DNA from: CAZCQG01 sp964500775 | GTDB lineage: Bacteria > Campylobacterota > Campylobacteria > Campylobacterales > CAZCQG01 | Reading direction: 5' to 3' | DNA length: 16,453 bases | Assembly: GCA_964500775.1 (NCBI GenBank) | Contig: CAZCQG010000048.1 | Location: forward strand, 1-16,453 | In this document: piece after piece, positions 13,384 to 16,453 of the stretch | How positions within the stretch are numbered: the stretch's first letter is position 1 | Layout of the letters: each line of letters begins with the position of its first letter | Made by a program: the position numbers and the translations under genes | Notes under the pieces: generated by a model | Told to the model about the DNA's origin: nothing | The model's input: the letters and a program-made list of their open reading frames with translations, nothing else | The model's database searches: none

Positions 13384-14121
13384 TTAGTTCCATCTCCCTT
13401 GAATGCGGATGAAGATGTGGACGTTGGTAGAACCGCTAAGGGCGCGCCGTTCTTCTATGTCGATATAATCAAGTGCTTTGACCATCTTGCCAAATCTACT
13501 AAAGCCGTAGGTTCTAGAGTCGAAAGAGGGGATGTTTTTATCGATATAGGATGCGACCGCAGAAAGCGATGCCCAGCCGTCGTCATCGGCGACTACGTCT
13601 ATGGCACGGGTGAGGATTCTTTTGAGCTCTTGTTTTTCAGATTTTGATTTTACGGTATCGCCGTTTTTCGCGTCATTATTGCTTCTAAGATTCTCCGTAA
13701 AGATAAACTTATCACACGCCGAAGTAAAAGCTTGCGGGGTTTTTTGCTCACCGAAGCCGTAAACAGAAAGACCGTTTTCTCGGATTCTCGTCGCTAAGCG
13801 GGTAAAGTCGCTATCGCTTGATACGATACAGAATCCATCGACGTGTCCGCCGTGCAGTATATCCATCGCATCGATAATGAGCGAGGCATCCGTCGCGTTT
13901 TTGCCGTCTGTGTAGCTGAATTGCTGGATGGGTTGGATGGCGTGGAGATGAAGATGCTCTTTCCACCCTTTGAGTCTCGTGGTCGTCCAGTCGCCGTAAG
14001 CGCGCTTGATAGAGGCGATGCCGAATTTGGCGATCTCTTCTAAAAGTTCGACTACGATGGAGGCTTGGGCATTATCCGCATCGATGAGTACGGCTAGTTT
14101 ATCATTCTCTTTTTGTGGCAT
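13384..14121 (-). CDS. NYN-domain nuclease-like protein with C-terminal OST-HTH/LOTUS domain
   Basis: The N-terminal half (about 8-145) is a NYN/PIN-like domain of the LabA/DUF88 type. Acidic positions of the metal site are present: Asp14 (Val-Leu-Ile-Asp-Ala-Asp-Asn), Asp78 (Ala-Thr-Asp-Ala-Ser) and Asp103/Asp105 (Ser-Ser-Asp-Ser-Asp-Phe). A polar linker (146-165) leads to an OST-HTH (LOTUS) domain at about 166-240 with Gly-Trp-Ala-Ser-Leu and Tyr-Gly-Phe-Ser-Arg-Phe-Gly-Lys-Met. LOTUS domains bind RNA, with reports of preference for G-rich or G-quadruplex RNA, so an RNA-processing role is likely. Length 245 aa is normal. The ribosome site AAAGGAG is four to five bases before ATG. Its 3' end is only ten bases from the convergent cyclase gene, with no terminator between. 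Confidence 0.93.
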   Translation of the reverse strand: MPQKENDKLAVLIDADNAQASIVVELLEEIAKFGIASIKRAYGDWTTTRLKGWKEHLHLHAIQPIQQFSYTDGKNATDASLIIDAMDILHGGHVDGFCIVSSDSDFTRLATRIRENGLSVYGFGEQKTPQAFTSACDKFIFTENLRSNNDAKNGDTVKSKSEKQELKRILTRAIDVVADDDGWASLSAVASYIDKNIPSFDSRTYGFSRFGKMVKALDYIDIEERRALSGSTNVHIFIRIQGRWN

Positions 14122-14142
14122 TGCGACTCCTTTGTTGTTTGG

Positions 14143-14172
14143 ATTCTACCCGAAACATTTCTTTGATAGCAA
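14143..14172 (-). promoter_or_regulatory. Candidate promoter of the NYN-LOTUS gene
   Basis: On the minus strand TTGCTA (14172-14167) and TAGAAT (14148-14143) are separated by 18 bases; the -10 box is 21 bases before the start codon at 14121. The -10 matches five of six consensus bases, the -35 is weak. Confidence 0.33.
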
Positions 14173-14272
14173 ATAAAGATACATAATGGAGATTTTGTGA
14201 AGCACTACTGTCGTATAAATCTAGAGGGACATCCTCACTATAACTGATACTTAAAAAAACCAAATATTCTAC

Positions 14273-14420
14273 CTAATCGTTTAAGCCGCTATTGTCCTGT
14301 ATATTGTTAATCGTGTCTACTTTAAAACCATCGTTTATATTCTTTGTTATATCACCGGCAGTATTTTTAGCACCTTTGGTCTGCTAGCATAGCAAGCACC
14401 GCAAAAAGCTTGACAAACAT
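14273..14420 (-). pseudogene. Probable frameshifted small lipoprotein gene
   Basis: Within the otherwise empty gap 14122-14494, ATG 14420 (minus) opens Met-Phe-Val-Lys-Leu-Phe-Ala-Val-Leu-Ala-Met-Leu-Ala, which looks like a lipoprotein or export signal, but this frame stops after 17 codons. In another frame, straight after that point, the sequence reads Thr-Lys-Gly-Ala-Lys-Asn-Thr-Ala-Gly-Asp-Ile-Thr-Lys-Asn-Ile-Asn-Asp-Gly-Phe and ends at TAG 14275-14273. Joined by one frame change at about 14380 the product would be some 49 residues, similar in layout to entericidin-like small lipoproteins (short signal, then Gly/Lys/Thr-rich amphipathic tail). The expected Cys is not visible in the joined form. 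The rest of the gap shows no gene. Confidence 0.38.
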
Positions 14421-14436
14421 AGGGTCTCGTTCCCCT

Positions 14437-14466
14437 AAGCAACAACTGCAGTCAACAGTATTGCTT
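14437..14466 (-). terminator. Imperfect inverted repeat after the autotransporter gene
   Basis: AAGCAA at one end and TTGCTT at the other, with inner ACTG/CAGT arms, form an interrupted hairpin 28 bases after the autotransporter stop codon. There is a bulge on one side and no T-run, so it is only a weak terminator candidate. Confidence 0.28.
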
Positions 14467-14494
14467 TATGGGAGGCGAGAGAATGCCAACGCAA

Positions 14495-16453
14495 CTAGAA
14501 TCTGAACTTGGCGGTTAGTCGTGCGTCGTGACCGGTGAGGTCGGAGTTTGTATTGAGACCATAATCAAAACTCATTTCCTTTGAATTATCATCGGTTATG
14601 TAAGTTAGACCGGCTCCGATGATGCCTGAGAGCTCATCTGTTTCCACGCCTTCGGTTTTAAACGAAGGTCCACCCGCAAGAAATGTTGAGTTAGCGGTTG
14701 CGTGAGTATCGCCGAAGTTGTATGCAACGCCGAGCGTTAATTCGGGCGTAAGGGTACCTTTCTCTTTTTTATAGCTTTTTGAGACAGTTACTCCCGTATC
14801 AAGTACGATTTTAGTGAGGTCATCGGTATCGACTTTTAGTCTGTACATTGATCCGGCATTTGTAATGCCTCTTTCGGTATAAGAATCAAAAGATATATTT
14901 GTATAGGTCAATGCTGCATTTGGTGTTACGGTCATATCATTATATTTTTTTGGCATTCCTGCGCCAACTTTGACCGAGAAGAGTTGAGAATCATACTCCG
15001 CACCCATGGTATCACTTAGTGCGCCGACTACAACAGTCCTTCTTGCATCATTTTTGTTCACACCGTAGGAAATAGCGCCTTCTACGTAATACTTCTCAAG
15101 AATCTTAGTTCCGTAGAGGGTAAGTTGATATGAATCGATATCGTTTGAGCTATTTCTCAATGTATCATCCCCTTTAATATCAACGGTGCCGTAGCTAAAT
15201 GACAAGCCATAAAGCGATCTATCATCGACGTATTTTTCTAGACCTATTACCACACCGCCACCATCGGCATCGTATCCTTCGGCATCGGTTTGTCCGCCAT
15301 GCTGTTGATTGATGTAATACCCTTGTCCCCATACCGACGAGCTACCGCCCATATTACCCGTAGGTATACCGCTTTCTAGGAGGTTTGCTCTTGCTAATTT
15401 TGTATGAGTACCGATGGTATTAAAAACACCGGTTGCAGATGCTATGGCGCCTACTCCTGCCGAAGAGACATCCGGTAAATATGTTTTCATTGCGGTATTG
15501 AGTCTTGCAAGAAGTGTAGCGGAGTTGGTACTGTTAAGTTCGCCGAGCGAAGTTCCGTCAAGACCAAGCGCATATTCTATTGCAGCATCATAGACCGCTG
15601 CAAGGTTTCCTGAAAGTCCAAGTGCCGAAGAGGTATTGAAATCCGCTCTAATTGATATATTTCCATCCGGATTATTTGTACGGTCATCTACGATGTACTG
15701 CACAAGAACATTGTATGTGGTGTATAAGGACGCATCGACGGTAGTGACATTAAGATCACCCCCTCTTGCTTCCAAAACCGTGATATTTGCATCATTTTGT
15801 GCCAAACCAAGTTGCAGACTAACAGTTGAGATATTGGCATCGCCATAAATTATCATTTTTGAGCCGCTGCCTAACATGACTTGATTTGCATAGACGTGTT
15901 CAGGTGTAGTGCTAGTCCCGACAGTCAAAGCACTACGCCACAAATCTACATTGGTTTGATTTTCGCCTATAGTACCGATGCTTCCGATGAGGGTCACGGT
16001 TTGCGATGCGCCTCCGGAGTAGTCGGCAGCTGAAAAAGTTCCGGTCCCGTTAATATCTGAATAGATAGCACCGGATGAAGTAACGGTGAGATATGAATTA
16101 TCCGAGAGATTGGTCTCGGTGACATAGTAGGCATCACCTTTCACATCTAGGTAATTGGCAGCATCAATGTATAGAGCGCTAATGTTTTTATCAGCACTTC
16201 CTATAGAGAGTATTGTTGCGTGATTATCCGAGTCTGTACCTGTTACGGTTACATTGTGCTCATTGTTAGCAGCTGCCGTGATACTTGTCACGGTCATTTT
16301 GCCATTTATAGTAACATTTGATTCTTCTGACCCCGCCATAAAGTTGATCACGGCTCCGTTTGCTGCAGATACGGTGGTATTGGTATCATAATCTGTCGCG
16401 TGTGCTATTGTCCCCAAGAGCACACCGCATGCGATCGCTGACTTGGCAATTTT
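14495..16453 (-). CDS. Type V autotransporter (5' end beyond window)
   Basis: The frame is open to the window edge; the visible start reads Lys-Ile-Ala-Lys-Ser-Ala-Ile-Ala-Cys-Gly-Val-Leu-Leu-Gly-Thr-Ile-Ala-His-Ala, a Sec signal peptide lacking only its first residue or few. The in-frame GTG at 16423 lies inside this signal and is not the start. The passenger (to about residue 350) is Thr/Ser/Asn/Gly-rich with short repeated beta-strand patterns, as in beta-helix passengers, and has no recognised protease or lipase motif. The last ~280 residues form the beta-barrel, beginning near Ser-Val-Trp-Gly-Gln-Gly-Tyr-Tyr and ending in Thr-Ala-Lys-Phe-Arg-Phe, with the terminal Phe needed for outer-membrane insertion. 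The product is probably a surface adhesin or structural protein; no more precise function can be given. Confidence 0.92.
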   Translation of the reverse strand, partial: KIAKSAIACGVLLGTIAHATDYDTNTTVSAANGAVINFMAGSEESNVTINGKMTVTSITAAANNEHNVTVTGTDSDNHATILSIGSADKNISALYIDAANYLDVKGDAYYVTETNLSDNSYLTVTSSGAIYSDINGTGTFSAADYSGGASQTVTLIGSIGTIGENQTNVDLWRSALTVGTSTTPEHVYANQVMLGSGSKMIIYGDANISTVSLQLGLAQNDANITVLEARGGDLNVTTVDASLYTTYNVLVQYIVDDRTNNPDGNISIRADFNTSSALGLSGNLAAVYDAAIEYALGLDGTSLGELNSTNSATLLARLNTAMKTYLPDVSSAGVGAIASATGVFNTIGTHTKLARANLLESGIPTGNMGGSSSVWGQGYYINQQHGGQTDAEGYDADGGGVVIGLEKYVDDRSLYGLSFSYGTVDIKGDDTLRNSSNDIDSYQLTLYGTKILEKYYVEGAISYGVNKNDARRTVVVGALSDTMGAEYDSQLFSVKVGAGMPKKYNDMTVTPNAALTYTNISFDSYTERGITNAGSMYRLKVDTDDLTKIVLDTGVTVSKSYKKEKGTLTPELTLGVAYNFGDTHATANSTFLAGGPSFKTEGVETDELSGIIGAGLTYITDDNSKEMSFDYGLNTNSDLTGHDARLTAKFRF

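Noticed and set aside
16421..16423. GTG as the start of the autotransporter
   Set aside because: It falls in the middle of a signal peptide whose in-frame codons continue to the window edge.
1..16453. CRISPR array, tRNA or rRNA genes, insertion sequence ends
   Set aside because: I saw no regularly spaced long repeats, cloverleaf, rRNA signature, transposase frame or paired terminal inverted repeats; the only repeats are the short GGAAGTAA copies.

Overview
The window looks like chromosomal DNA from a free-living, probably sulfur- or hydrogen-oxidising member of the Campylobacterota (Sulfurimonas/Sulfuricurvum-like). This is an inference from overall protein resemblance, AT-leaning codon use and A/T-rich promoters with good -10 but poor -35 boxes. 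No rRNA or tRNA is present to settle it.

Left part (1-3180), accessory in character. It starts with the tail of an unidentified reading frame, followed by a Fic-domain (AMP-transferase type) gene with four copies of an 8-base direct repeat around its promoter. Next come two decayed genes: one broken by two single-base frameshifts, and a C-terminal scrap resembling a metal P-type ATPase. Two overlapping small lipoprotein genes in an AT-rich stretch close this part.

Middle (3183-7962), minus strand. A perfect 13-bp hairpin separates the lipoproteins from the convergent feoB. feoA and feoB form a coupled ferrous-iron uptake operon with a near-consensus Fur box inside its promoter. Upstream of it lie asnB (glutamine-dependent asparagine synthetase) and a coupled conserved gene of unknown function.

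Right-middle (8064-13373), plus strand. glgP (glycogen phosphorylase) is followed 28 bases later by a PotD-type periplasmic polyamine-binding protein, whose stop codon overlaps the start of a membrane receptor with the order dCache - HAMP-like - class III adenylate cyclase. No ABC permease or ATPase accompanies the binding protein. The pair therefore looks like a signalling module analogous to the NspS-MbaA polyamine sensor of Vibrio cholerae, but with cyclic AMP as output. This is the most interesting system in the window.

Right end (13384-16453), minus strand. There is a NYN-nuclease/OST-HTH (LOTUS) RNA-binding protein, a 370-base gap holding what looks like a frameshifted small lipoprotein gene, and an autotransporter whose first few codons lie beyond the window edge.
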